From NCBI GenBank assembly GCA_018398575.1, contig JAGTXZ010000003.1:124001-188000 (forward strand): a stretch of 64,000 bases of DNA, given 5' to 3'. Below the pieces are notes generated by a model. That model was not told where the DNA came from and did not search any database. It saw nothing but the letters and a program-made list of their open reading frames with translations. How positions within the stretch are numbered: the stretch's first letter is position 1; each line of letters starts with the position of its first letter. This stretch comes from Ampelomyces quisqualis. Lineage: Eukaryota > Ascomycota > Dothideomycetes > Pleosporales > Phaeosphaeriaceae. Below, in pieces: positions 10,761 to 23,200 of the stretch. The translations under genes and the position numbers were made by a program.

Positions 10761-11606
10761 CGTTAGGAAAACACAACGTTAGCAACATCCGCAACATTAG
10801 CGACATTGTTGGAATCGTTGACCAGACAGTTTTCAACCGTAGTCTACAGTGCCTAGCTACCCCTATTTGTTCTGGCTGCCTAATCAGACAAAAACGCCCA
10901 AATTGATCCACCTGATCCACTAGACCCACCTGCCTCACCCGCGCAATTACGTAATTATTCTAAAAACCTAAAATATAGAGCTTAATTCCCTCTTTAAAAC
11001 GCACTATTCAGAATTTTTATAGCTGCTCTAGTTGCTGAGATGCACAGCAGTGAAGTTTGTAACTTTTTAATGTTCTTTGCCAAGGCTTGTTTTCGCTAAA
11101 GCTCTAGCACTTTAACTAGATAATATATTATATTTTTTTTTAAAGAAATAGTAACTAAAGTGTAGATTTTACTTTAGAACTATTTTAATGTAATATATTA
11201 TAGTGTGGGCGTTGAGATCTACTGTGTTAAACGTACTTTAAAGTTTTTTTAAAAAAGTTTATAACTTCAACGCGCTATATCTTAATAACTAGAGTAGCTA
11301 AAAAAAATCTGAATGGTGCATTTTAAAGAGGGAATTCCGCTCTATATTTTGTATTTTTAGGTTACTTACGTAATCATGAAAATACAGCAATACAGTCACG
11401 TGAGTAAAATTGGCGACATTAGCGACACTAGCGACACTAGCAACACTAGCGACACTGTTGGGTTGCTAGCAACTCGCCAGCGACTTGCTAGCGACTAGAA
11501 GTAAGTAGGGCGACTTTAGCAAATTGTCTGGTAGACAGTATTGCTGTTGAGCCGCCGCAGGTCGCAGCAATTAGGCCGATCAGATCAATCTTAAATTTTC
11601 CTAACG
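10761..11606 (-). mobile_element. M845 element copy 4 (complete, inverted)
   Basis: 846 bp, reverse orientation, with intact 11-bp TIRs CGTTAGGAAAA and TTTTCCTAACG and TSD TA (10759-10760, 11607-11608). It is very close to the copy at 59543 and keeps more CpA/TpG than the surrounding retroelements, so it is a young insertion. The 65-codon minus-strand frame at 10741-10938 starts in flanking DNA and runs through its right-end block; it has no domain and recurs only because the element is repeated. Confidence 0.9.
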
Positions 11607-11608
11607 TA

Positions 11609-14600
11609 CTTAGGCTATTTCTATCTCTTTCTACAGGTAGCGTATAAACTAGACTACTTTTCTCTTTGCTGTTATAAGTAATAGCTTTAGGATATTACTA
11701 GGCTAAATTAGCAGTATATTATACCTATTAAGTAGTAAGTTTAGGCTTACACTAGTTATAGAAGAGTTTTTGTTATTTAGTACTAGCTAGTAAGCTGCAA
11801 GGTATTAGAGCTAATTTGTTTAGAAAAGATTTACTATAACTCTAAGAATAGATTGTACTTCTTAGTTTACTTGTTTTGTGCTACTGTCTGTTTAAGAGTA
11901 ATGTGCTATAGACAAGAGTTATTTAACGCCTATAAGTTTACACAGCGTTTTCTAGAAGTTGCCTAGCTAGTCTAAGCTGCAGTTGCTAATTATACTACTT
12001 AGAAACTTGTAAAACTGCTACTAGACTTCCTTAAATTGCTCTGCGCAATCCTTAGCCTTTATAGAACATATAGCTTCTAGCTGCACGCACTTAAACAGCC
12101 TATCTGTAATAACTAAGAGAAATTAAGAAGAGGTTTTATAAGCTTATAGAAGGTTTACTATAAGATCTATTAAGATTTAGGCCTAGTATTAATCTGCAAC
12201 TAGGATAGGCTGCAAGAGACTTTGCCTTTAGAGCTAAGATACGTACGCTTTATAGCAGTAGCAGTTGCAAACAAATTAAGTAATGTCTATAGCTATTTTA
12301 TCCTAATAATAGTCTTAACGCAGGATTTAAAACGTCTTGTTTTTGCCTAGGTAACTAGCTAAGTTTAAGTTGTATGCTTGCTAAATAACTATTATAGTAA
12401 GTAGCTTTTACCTTAGCAGCTACATTACACTTCTCTACTAAAGCGCGCTATACGCAGAGACGTTACAGTTACTAACTTATTAATTTGTCTTAGCTTCTAA
12501 TAGAAATACTCTAGCGCTCTAGTGTACTACTTGCAGACAGGCTTAATATATCTTATCCTAGCATATAGCCTTATTCTAAAGCTCTTGTATATACTAGTCT
12601 AAGAAGAGAAGATCTTTTAGAAAAAGTAGACAGTCCCTCTTATAGGGCTGTATAGACGTAGACTAGATAGAAAGTAGAGTTATAACGCGCTCTAGTTGCA
12701 GCATATAACCCTACGCATTCTGCTTACACTAGCTTAGCGCGTCTAGACAGGTAGTAAGGCGCTTTAGATAGTACTAGAAGTAAAAGTAGAATTTAAATAG
12801 CAGTTCTAACTAACGTTATTATTACTCTGTAAGCAATTAGGTAGTTATAAAGTATTCTAGATTCTTATAGTCTATAAGAATAGTAAATAACTTGTAGACA
12901 CTTTAAAGCTCTAGCGTCTATACTTTAAGGCATTTAACAACTACTATAAGCTTTTTATTATAGATAGTATAGTTATATTATACTAGTAATAAGAATGCAG
13001 AGTAGTATATAACAGGGTAAAGCACTCTATTAACGTTCTAAACCTTTGTAAACTACCTTACCTAAGAGAGTGTACAAAAAGTTTCTTTAATTAATAAAAG
13101 TAGGTATTAATCTACTGTTGTAATTTTGTTTAGAGCCTAGTAGTTAACACAGAGGCGCTATACACCTAAAGCCTTCTTTACTAGCAGAACTAGAGTCTCT
13201 GCTGCAGAAGAGCTAGCGCAGATCTAGCTCTTATCTAGAAGGTCTGCAACTTACTATTATAGCTTTATTAGCTAATTGCGCAGTATAGAGTATAACAGAC
13301 CCTAAGAAAAGTCTAGAGTCTTTCTATTCTTACTTGGTTAGAGTTAGATATAATAGTCTATCTAGCCTTTGTGTAGAGGTAGACTAGAAGCAGAGTGTTT
13401 ATTAAAAACATCTGCAAAGTCTAAGATCTATAGCAGAAGTAAGGTTATTAATGTCTACTTCTTAGGTAACTTACTTAACATGTTTATTATAGCGTAGATA
13501 CTAGTTATAGCAAATATTATATAGCGCTTTTATAACTTAGAATAGTTATAAAACTCTTGTATTGCCTTATTGCGCTAATCTCTTTTAGGAGTAGTAGGAC
13601 AGTATAGTAGGCCTTTTTCTTTACTAGTAAGTTTTTAGTCTACCTAATAGTTATTATGCTATTAGTTGCATAAATAGCTATTCCTTTGCAGGCTAGCTAT
13701 AGTTTCCTTAGGATTAAGTTGTAGGTAAGGCTAGAGACTAAGTAAGTAACTAATTGTAATTGCTAACTATTAATATTATAGTCTAGAAACGCAATTTTAG
13801 TAATTAGCGTAAGCGTACTATCTATAGTAGCCTACTTTAGGCGTTGTAGTAGAATATTAGTAGTGCGTACCTCTATCCTATCTGCTAGCGCAGCGTTAAT
13901 AGCGCTGTAACACTTATATCCTATATCTACTAAGGCGTTAACGTTAGTAGCGCTATCTAGTAATAGTAGAATAAGAAATAGGTTGCTGTTAAAGTAGTTA
14001 AGTAGCGTTTCTTATTCTCTGTCTTCTTTACTAACGCTATCTAAGAGGCGCTCTTATCTCTCTAAGAAGGTAAAAGCTACTAGTTTTTTAAAATCTCTAT
14101 TAGAGCTTTTTTGCTACGCAAAGCGCTAACAGCGTAGATCTATACTACGTTTAGACAGCCCTGCACGTAGTGTTCTTACTTACTATAATACGTACACAAA
14201 TTACTATTATAACGCTGCTTATAGAGCCTTTTAGGAACCTAGTTTTTTAACTAAGGTTAGCCTGCACTATTTGCTTACTAGGCCTTAACCTATTCTTTTG
14301 TCTCTAAACCTATACTAACTGTAGACACTGTTACTATCTTAACGTCTCTATCTAAGTCTTTCTTTACCTAGGTCTCTCTTTTTGTATACAAGTGTTAATA
14401 CTTTTTAATAGCTGCAGTTTCTAAGTTAATTGCAATAGATTAATATTCTGCTCCTGCCTAGTTATAATTAGTATAGGAAACGCTGTAGTAAAAGGCAACT
14501 TGTTACAGAGAGTAGTTTAGAGCGTATTGTAATTTATTAAGTTACTGTTTGTTATCTTATGTTACCTCTTTATATTACAAGAGAAGAAACTTAAAGCGTA

Positions 14601-15248
14601 GAAAAAAGTTAGTAAAGAACTTCTTCCTAGCCTAGCGCAGCCTCTTTAAAACTGCTTAAGCACGTTCTTTACTATACTTATTTCTATAGTAGAAATTAAG
14701 ATATTTTATAAAGTTTATAAAGTCCTAATTACCTACTTCTTCTCTGCTAGTGTAGTAGAGGGTAACTTTCTGTTAGACCTTTAGCAACAAGTTAGCCTAA
14801 ATAAAGGCATATTAGTTCTAGGCGCTTCTAATAAAAGTAGAGCTAGTCTTAAGCTTATAGGTTATAGTAACCTCTTAGGTAGTAAAGTAGGACTTGTTGC
14901 CTAAAAACAGGTTGCCTAGAGGTAGCAGCTTGCGTTAGACTAGAGGAAGAGTAGAAGTAGTAAGCGTTAAATTTCTAGCAGTTTACGCGTTATAAGGTAC
15001 TAGAGGAGAGTTTAGTGTAGAAGCTAAAGAGGGGAAAGAGAGGTTTGTAAGTTAAGTAATAAGAGACTAGAGTACTGTCTCTTAGGCGTTAATTTGGTTC
15101 TTTATAGCTTAAAGGCAACTATCTAACAGAGTATAGTAAGCCTAAAGGTTAGTTTAAGACTTCTACTCTTTAGGCTCTAACTTAGTGTTAGAGTATTAGT
15201 TAAATAGAGCTATTCTGCAGTTATTATTGTATTAGAAAGGAATATAAT
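11609..15248 (-). pseudogene. Gypsy-4 gag-pol (degraded, RT core apparently deleted)
   Basis: Minus strand. Nearest the 5' LTR (about 14000-15200) is a gag-like region without clear motifs. At 13120-13210 the frame reads GV-RLCVNY-ALN, the RT N-terminal motif 'LRlCVDYRaLN'. Only about 300 bp further on (12820-12890) the RNase H motif ILIDYKNLEYFITT appears. Normally some 600 bp or more with the YxDD active site would lie between, so the palm core is probably deleted. Integrase should occupy about 11620-12560 and continues beyond the M845 at 10205-10755. All parts carry RIP stops. Confidence 0.6.
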
Positions 15249-15435
15249 TGTTATAGGCTAGCCTGCAAAGATAGCACAATAAGGTGCTAGAAAGAGTTAT
15301 ATTTCTTAAGCTTCTTTACTAGTTACAGAAGGGGTTTATATACTCTCTATGCGTGCTAGTCTATAAAGAGGTAGTAAGGCTAGACTAAGCTCTTTCTAAG
15401 AAGGCAAAGAGCTAGGCAAAGCCTAGCCTATTACA
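15249..15435 (-). repeat. Gypsy-4 5' LTR
   Basis: 187 bp, TGTTATAGGC to CCTATTACA, paired with 7874-8060 and followed by the TSD GCTAG at 15436-15440. Its end regions form a short inverted repeat (TAGGCTAGCC / GCCTAGCCTA). Confidence 0.9.
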
Positions 15436-15440
15436 GCTAG

Positions 15441-18400
15441 TTTTAATAGTATTACTTCTAATAGCTAGTAGAATTATTATAAACTGCGTCTATTATATAC
15501 CTTTCTTTGCTATCTATTTTGGTTCTTGTAGGTGCTTTAAAGCTATTCTAATAACTTTATATTTAGATCTATTAAAGTTTAGGTTTTTAATAATACGCAC
15601 TCTAACAGCTCTTTAGCGCGTCTTTACTAATTGTTTCAAATCTAAATTTTTATTCTTATCTACTTTAGTAGCGTTTTTAAGCCTCTAAGAACACTAGCGC
15701 GCTACTAATTCTCCTACTAGTTGTAGGATGTCCTGCCTATAGCTAGGGAGCGCCTAGTCTTTAGTCTTGTTAGTAGATAGGCTCTAGTTAATAAGCTTTA
15801 GGTCTACTTTAGTGCGCTAATAGAACTTCTTTAACCTATTGCCTAGCGTGTAGCTTTAAAACAGTGCTCTATTAAGCTTCTTAAGGTTATACTACTCTTT
15901 CTCTCTAACTTTATATATTCTAAATAGCTTCTGCTATTTTAAAAGAAACTTGCTAAGCACTAATTAGTTGTTGTTGTAGTAGAAATTCCTAAGCAAAACT
16001 AAGTTGCTAACCTTTAGTTTGTTTGCTCTGGTAACTCTATTCTTATTAAAGTAGTCCTTGTTATTGTTTCTTAGTTAGACTGTTCTAGTAATAGACTCTT
16101 GCAACCTAATATCTCTCTTGTTAAATTAATAAGCCCTTATAGCTAAGAGTAAAGCTATATTAGTTACTTCTTTCTAGAGTAGAGTCTGCTAGGTTAGTAT
16201 ACACAATTTAATAGGTAGTACGTACTTACAACTATATATAAGAAACGCTAGAGTCTTTCTAGTTGTACGCTTAACACTAGTCTAATTAGCCTATAGAACG
16301 CGATCTAAGTAGTTAACCTATATTCTACTAAGCTTCTTTAAGGCATCTACTATTAGCGCGTATCTTTGTTTAATTAAGCCTTAACTCTGTAGATAATAGG
16401 CGCTAGCTACTACTCTATAGATTCTAAATTTCTGTTGCAGGTTAATTAGTAAATGCTTGTTTTCAGAGCCTTTCTTAACTAAAATTTTAAGTAGTAGGCT
16501 CTATTAGTAGAAGACTTTTTGTTCTAGAAACTTAATAATAAATGCTAAGTCTGCGTTTAATAGGGCTTTAGCTTTAGCCTACTGCGTTGTAGTGTATTAG
16601 GCTACTACAAAAAACTTCTTGCCTCTAGTAAAAGGTATATAAACTACGTCTATAGATATTTAGCTAAACAGCATTATTAGAGAAGTTATTAGCTAGAGTT
16701 TCTCTTAAACTGTTACTAAGGCGTATACTTAACACTCTAGGCATAACTTAACATAGAACTTAACATCTTTATATTGTCCTTTCTAATAATAACGCGCTTA
16801 CACCTTACGCTATATACCTTCCTTCTTCTAGTAGCCTAATTTATTGTGTATAGCTTTAATAATAGCCAAACATTTGTTAGGTTTGTCTACAATTTGCTGC
16901 AGCAGGCTCTTTCTAGTTAGTATTAAGAACAGGTGCCTTTTTCTTACTGTTAATTTAAGTACTCTTCTTGTAAACTTTTTTATTTTAGCTCTTAAAAGAC
17001 TCTTAGGCTAACAGTAGAATAGAATTTAATAAGCCTAAGCCTAAGACTCTTTGCTATAGGCTTTATCTAGCAGGTTTTCTTTAAAACTAACGTTAGCCTT
17101 ATATACTCTATAACGTAGGTTATATATACGCAGCTATAGAGCAATAGTAAGCTATACTAAATTCAAATAAGCATTAATAAAATTCTAAATATCTTTCTCT
17201 AGCTTATTAGGTAGCTTTTATCTTAGCTCTTTAGGTCTTCTTAAAAGAGCGTTAGCTACTACGTTTTTCTTACCTTTAATATAGACTATGTTAAATTCTT
17301 ATATGTTAAGAAGTGCTAGCTACTGTGTAACAAAGGCTTTTAGTAAGTTAGTTACACTTTGCTAAAGCTGTATAACTAGCGTCTTTGCGTCTATTTTTAC
17401 AATAAACTCTACTCTATATAGGTAGGTCTAAAACGTCTTTAGCGCTAGAAGCAGGGCTTTGCATTTGTATTTTCCTAAGTCCTAATTTTGTTTAGATTTA
17501 GAGTAAACTCTACTTTTATACTAGATAGAGTGCTAACAACCCTTTAGATCTAGCTGCATAAGAACTGCGCCCTAACTCTTTTTACTACTATTAACAGAAA
17601 TAACAATTAGAAGTAACAGCTTGTTATAAGAGATAGAGACAAGTGCTAGTGTAGAGTATAGTGTACACTTTAATTTATCTATTGCGCTTTACTATTCTAA
17701 AGACTAATTAAAGGGCGTATTCTTATAGAGTAAGTAGAATAGTAGCTCTAAAATAATAGCAAAATACTTAATCTATACTCTGTAATACACATATATACTA
17801 ATAAATATTTAAACATCTTTCTAGTCTTTATAGGGTAGCTAGAAGAGGATTTTCTTAATTTTCTTATAATTTAGATAGCAGCTAGCAGCGTTAACCTAAT
17901 AACCTACTACAATTATAGACGCGTAACAGAAATCTAATTTGTAACATAATATTATAGCTTCTGCGCATTTAATATCTGCTAGCATAGCGTCTATATTACA
18001 GAGGTGCTCTGCAACATATTTTCTAATACCTAGTTTAATTTCTGTTCTGTTGTAGTAGCACTTTAGTCTCTTAATATAAACATTATCTAGGTAAGATCTA
18101 TAGCGTTCTAGAATATAATCTTAGCATATCTTAGTTATAACGCGTATAAATTTAGTAACTAAGTTTATTATACCTATAGGCAGCGTATACTAGCGCACTA
18201 GTCTAATAGGTATATAAAACACTGTTATGTTCTAAGAGTCTTTGTGCAACTCTACTTAGTTATATCCTAAGAAGAAGTTAAGCAAGCTTATAATTACGCA
18301 ACTAGTAAAATCTTCTATAAATTTATCTAGATTAGGTATTAGGTTTACGTTACAAATTGTAACCTTATTAATCTTTTGTATGTTGTTAATAAGCTAATAT

Positions 18401-19121
18401 CCTTTGTCTTTCTTAGCTACTAGAAACCATAGGTTTTAGTACTAGCTTCTGTATAGTTTAAGAGCCTCTTAGTTAATACGCTCCTGTACTATATTAACTA
18501 CTACTTCTCTAAGTTTTTAGAGAATAGAGAACTAATTAGCTTACTACACCTTATAAGGAATAGTGTTAATCTTAATCAGAGGTATTACCTTATAGCTAAC
18601 CTGCTCTAATTTACTAAAGTCCTAGGCTAGGGCAGCTTCCTGTTAATATAGTAGCTTCTTAAGTATAGTTTGTTCTTATAGAAGTAAATCTAAAGAGATC
18701 TTTATTTTTAACAGGCGTTTAGGCGTAAGTCTTATGCCTTTAGAGAACTTTACGTATTATAGCTTAAAGTAGCTTAAGAATAGACTATTCTTCTTGTTTG
18801 GTACTTATTAATTGCGCGCACGCTCTTTCTAATCTTTGTACCTACTAATATCTCTTAAGGCCTGTTCTAAGTTATCTACTAGCTAGACCTTTTAAGCTTT
18901 TTGCTTATGTAAAGTGCTAACGTTAAAGAAAACGTTATTTAACTATAGATTAGTTATACGCTTTAGCTAAATTATTTTACTTTAATAGGTAATTCTTTCT
19001 TGCTAGTTGTTTTACTAAGCTCTTGCTTCTAGAAGCTCTTAGCACTAATACTAATACTAAGACTCTAAGGAAGTTGCCTTACAACACTTACTATAATATT
19101 CTAGGAGTAGTAGCCTACGCT
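15441..19121 (-). pseudogene. Gypsy-2 pol: RT, RNase H and integrase
   Basis: Minus-strand reading through RIP stops. RT: KDKGY-LINNIQKINKVTICN (about 18330-18420), LLNFFLGYN-VELHKDS (about 18240), then YLDNVYIKRL at 18076-18093, where the catalytic YLDD has become YLDN (GAT to AAT). The thumb/connection (about 17800-18000) reads KLDFCYASIIVGY-VNAASC, typical of fungal Gypsy. RNase H follows near 17350-17700. Integrase lies towards 15500-17000 but its motifs are weak. It was opened at the RT N-terminal side by M845 copy 3 and upstream parts continue at 25872. Confidence 0.75.
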
Positions 19122-19835
19122 TGTTAGGAAAAATTAAGATTTATCTAGTTAGCCTAGTTGCAGCGACCTGCAGCTGCCTAACAGCAATACTGTCTACTAG
19201 ACAATTTGCCAAAGTTGCCTAACTTACTTCTAGTTGCTAGCAACCTAACAGCAACCTAACAGCAAGTTGCCTGTGTTACCTGTGTTGCTAGTGTTGCTAG
19301 TGTTGCCAATGTCGCCAATTTTACTCACGTAACTGTATTGCTGTATTTTCATAATTACGTAGGTAACCTAAAAATACAAAATATAGAGCGGAATTCCTTC
19401 TTTAAAACGCACTATTTCAAATTTTTGTAGCTGCTCTAGTTATTAAGATATAGCGCGTTAAAGTTATAAACTGTTTTAAAAAAACTTTAAGTATGTTCAA
19501 CACAATAGATCTACGCACCCACAATATAATATACTATAATAAAGTGTCCTAGTATAAAATCTCCACTTTAGTTACTATTTCTTAAATAAAAAATATAATA
19601 TATTATCTAGTTAAAGTGCTAGAGCTTTAGCGAAAACAAGCCTTGGCAAAGAACTTTAAAACTCCACAAACTTTACTGCCTTGCATCTTAACAACGAGAG
19701 CAGCTATAAAAATTCTGAATAGTACATTTTAAAGAGGGAATTAAGCTCTATATTAACGTAATTGCGCGGGTAGAGCAGGTGGGTCCAGTGGATCAGGTGG
19801 ATTACTTTAGGCTTTTTTGTCTAATTAGGCGGCCA

Positions 19836-20035
19836 TACGCTAGTAAATGGGTTCGGGGTACCCGCTTATAGGTAGGGGTTGGGTTGGAGTTAAGCACAAG
19901 GGGGGTAGGGTAGGGTTTAGGTTATATAGAGGCTAGTGTAGGGTTTAGGTTAGGGTATACAGCTTAGGGTGTTAAGGTTAGGTTGTTAGTTTGGTTAGGG
20001 TACCTGCTATAGGGTTATACTTGTGCAGCGCCTCT
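19836..20035 (+). repeat. Telomere-like G-rich subterminal array, left hAT end
   Basis: Repeated TTAGGG-like words on the plus strand: GGTAGGGGTTGGGTTGG, GGGTAGGGTAGGGTTTAGG, GTGTAGGGTTTAGGTTAGGG, GGTTAGGGTA. Irregular spacing, so not a true telomere tract. Mirrored at the right end in inverted orientation. Confidence 0.7.
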
Positions 20036-20289
20036 AATCTAACGCCTGTAACAAGTATATCACTTAGGAGTAAAGTAGGGCAAAAGAAATAAGTGTATTT
20101 TAGCGTGTATCCTAAAATAAGGTTATTGCAGGAATAGTCTAATCTTGCAGCTGTTTAATAAGCTTTATAATCTGCTTATTATAGATGTTTATTACAGTTT
20201 TTAACCAAGGTTGTTTTAGATAGTTAAGAGCTACTATTTATTACATTTTTTTATCACGCTCGCTAGTCTAAGAAACAAGAAGGCCTTAA
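20036..20289. other. Left subterminal/3' region of hAT
   Basis: No coding signal. It holds one copy of the 21-nt motif in plus orientation (20237-20258, TTTATTACA-n6-TTATCACG), between the end of the transposase gene and the left terminus. Confidence 0.4.
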
Positions 20290-23200
20290 TCTCTTCCTCT
20301 GTAGACGCTGCTTATACTAAGGAGTCTAGAGTAGTGCACTATATAAAGGCGTTGCAGATTCCCTAATATTATCTTCTTTGTTACCCTCTTGCTTCTTATC
20401 GCTTGTCTAATCCTCAAAACGTTAGATTCTAGAGCTAGTTAGACTAGCAAAATCAATAGGACCTAGAAGCTTAAGTAGATCTTAGACACTCTTAGCGCTG
20501 TGTTAGGATCCTGCAGTTAGCAATTATAGTGTAGAATAGTTTAGTTGTGCGTCCTCCTTAGTAATTGCGTGTTTTACAACTATAATCTTCTAGATTGTTT
20601 CTACTCTAAGCCTGTGCTGTTAATCTCCTAGGACGTCTCTTACAGTATTAAACAAGCGCTTAACCCCAACTTCTGTAAGCTGTACAGCTAGTACGTCTTT
20701 AGCTACCTAGGCTAGGCGTAGGTACGTGTCTACATTAGCCTGCTACTAGACAAGTATATTTAATAACTTTTCTTTATCTTTCTTACTAGTTAGAGGAGTG
20801 CTAAGGTAGCAGAGAGCTTCTGCACAGAGTAGTCTAATGCTTGCGTTAGTTTTATAAGGGATATTAGCGCTTAACCTACTAGACTGTGTTGTTTAGAAGG
20901 GAGGCCTCCTAAACTACTAGTGTTTAGGTAGACGCTGTAGTTGCAAAGGACAAACTAGAGTGCAGTCTCTATTTGTTGCTGCAGAGTTGTTTTTGTATTA
21001 ATTAATGTAGTCTAGGAACTAACGCTAGTATGTACGTTTGAAGTCTAGTCTCTATGTGTTACTCTAGGTGTTATTAGCAGTGCGCTGTAATAAATATATG
21101 TAATAAACATAGTCCTTACCTTATATGCAGTAAGCTTCTAGGATAGATTAAGAACAGTTGCGACGTTGTAAAGATATTCTTGTTTCTTATCTGTGCGTAA
21201 ATAATACTTTAACAACTTCTTCTTACCTTTCTCTGCTACTGCCTTTACTACAGCTGGCTACTCCTTGCGATAGCTAGTCTTATCCTTCTTGTTAGATAGC
21301 TTAGTTGTTATTTAATCTAGGAAGTTAAAAAGTTAGTTGTATATTAACTAGATGTACAGAGCCTAAGGTGTGTTGCTTTTACTAATTCTGTTAGTAGCTG
21401 TTTTAAAGTTTACTAGCATGCGTGTTATTACCCTAAGGTGTAACTACTTAGTAAGTGCTAGCCAAAGCCTTTTAAGGTTCTTAAAGTCTGCAACTGCGTT
21501 ATTGTTCTGTAAATTACTGCTACTACCTTGCAGGGCCTAATTAAGTGTAATCTCTTGCTCTAGCTACTTGTTAATATAAGTAGCTAGGGAGCAGGCGCGC
21601 TCGCACATATTATAGGTTGAATTCTACCTAGTCTTAACATCTTAAATTACACAAAGTTAATTTTTTAGCAGTACATTAGATTGTACCTTTAGGAATTGTT
21701 TAAAACGTTAAGGGGACAAATTAATAGCAATACAAATTGCCTAGATCTAGAGAAGCTTAGTGCGTGATAAAGAATTGTAATAAAGGGTGTAACATACCTT
21801 TTGCAAGGAGTTAGGCACTAATATGCTATTATTAATCTAGTAAACGTAATAGCGTTGCAGCTGCTAAGCCCCTTTAATCTTAGGCAAGGCTGTTAGCCTT
21901 AGGTAGGCTATTATGTCTTGCACTACTAAGTTAATAATATAGGCAAGGCATGGTATAGTGTTTTCTTTCGCGTTCTAAGAAACCTCCTTATTAGTAAGAT
22001 TGCTTTCTAGGCTTCTACTAAGGGTACTGTTGTTTAAAGCGTTATTGCAGGTAACTGCTAGTAATTGTTTTAATGTTTTTGTGTTTTTAAGTACCCGCAT
22101 AAGATTAGATGCTATAGAAACCCTAGTGTGCTGCCTACGCAAGGGCACAAAATCTAATAGAACCTCTCTTATCTGCTAACTAGTGTTAATATAATAGGCT
22201 TTAATAGCTAAAAAGCTTAGGTAGTTAGCTGTAGACTAGGCGTTAAGGGCGATTAAGATTTTTGTTAACTTACTAAGATTAGAAAGGAGGTTTTTAGTTA
22301 CCTGCTTGTATTGTTCCTAGAGCATAAGAGTAAACTTGTATTGGCTAGGTATAGTAGTGCTAGGCTAGAGAAACTCTACAAAGTAGCAAAATAAGGGTCG
22401 CTCTAATATTCAAAAAGACTAGTTCTTATTAAGAAGTACTTGTACAATTTCTAGTTTAAATTGCTAGGTAGTAAATAGTTACAGAGGTTGTAGACGTAAT
22501 AGTGTAACAAATAGAAGTAGCTGCCTTATATAGATAGATTCTGTAACTTCTCTGCAACTATTAGACTAAAGGTAGTTGCTAAGGTATTTTGTCTCTATAT
22601 GCTTATTAGTTAGGTGTTAAAGTATGTGCCTACAGTTTAGGCAATATACGTGTGGTTTGCCGCTTTTAATATAGGCCCCTTCTCTAAATTAAGTCTATAT
22701 AATAGCAGAACGTTTAGCTCTACTCTATTAAGAATTAGAATTATTAAGGTCTTAGGCCTATAACGTGTTCTGCTACTAGGCATCTTATGCAGCACATATA
22801 GTAGCATTGTCTTAAATTAGCTGCTTAAGGACAGTAACTATTCTTTTAATTCTAGACTTAAGGATTTAGAAGGCGTTAAGTATAAATTTGTAGAGTATTT
22901 TAGGCAGATTAGAGTATAAGTTGTCTAGGAGTAAAGGAAGGTTGCTTAGGTCTATGTGTGTAATAAAAAAGTGTAATAAAAAAGTAGCAATGTCTTATAA
23001 GAAGAGGGTAGTAATTGCAGCAATAATAGAATAGCAAAACTACAGTTTAGTGTTACTTTAAGTAAGAGAGGTAGGCGTTCTACTAGAGGCGTTATTCCCC
23101 TAGTTAGGGGGCAGATAGTAGGGCTAAACTTTTAGAAATTAAGAAATTAGGTTTTACAGTAGTAGCAAAATTTTTAAGTCTTAACTATATTAGGCAATAA

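Larger units (their letters stand above)
7874..15435 (-). mobile_element. Gypsy-4: full-length LTR retrotransposon with two M845 insertions
   Basis: Two 187-bp LTRs (7874-8060 and 15249-15435) are flanked by the perfect 5-bp TSD GCTAG (7869-7873 and 15436-15440). LTR ends are TGTTATAGGC and CCTATTACA. The gene order on the minus strand is gag, protease, RT, RNase H, integrase, chromodomain. On the left, next to the 3' LTR, is a plus-strand ORF. M845 copies sit at 9355-10199 and 10761-11606. It inserted into Gypsy-2 copy ii of the antisense ORF. Confidence 0.9.

Noticed and set aside
10741..10938. 65-codon minus-strand frame
   Set aside because: It lies mostly in the right-end block of M845 copy 4 and reappears at 59520-59720 in copy 5; no domain, no start context.
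19836..20035. True telomere or chromosome end
   Set aside because: Words are irregular, flanked on both sides by transposon DNA, and mirrored at the other hAT end.
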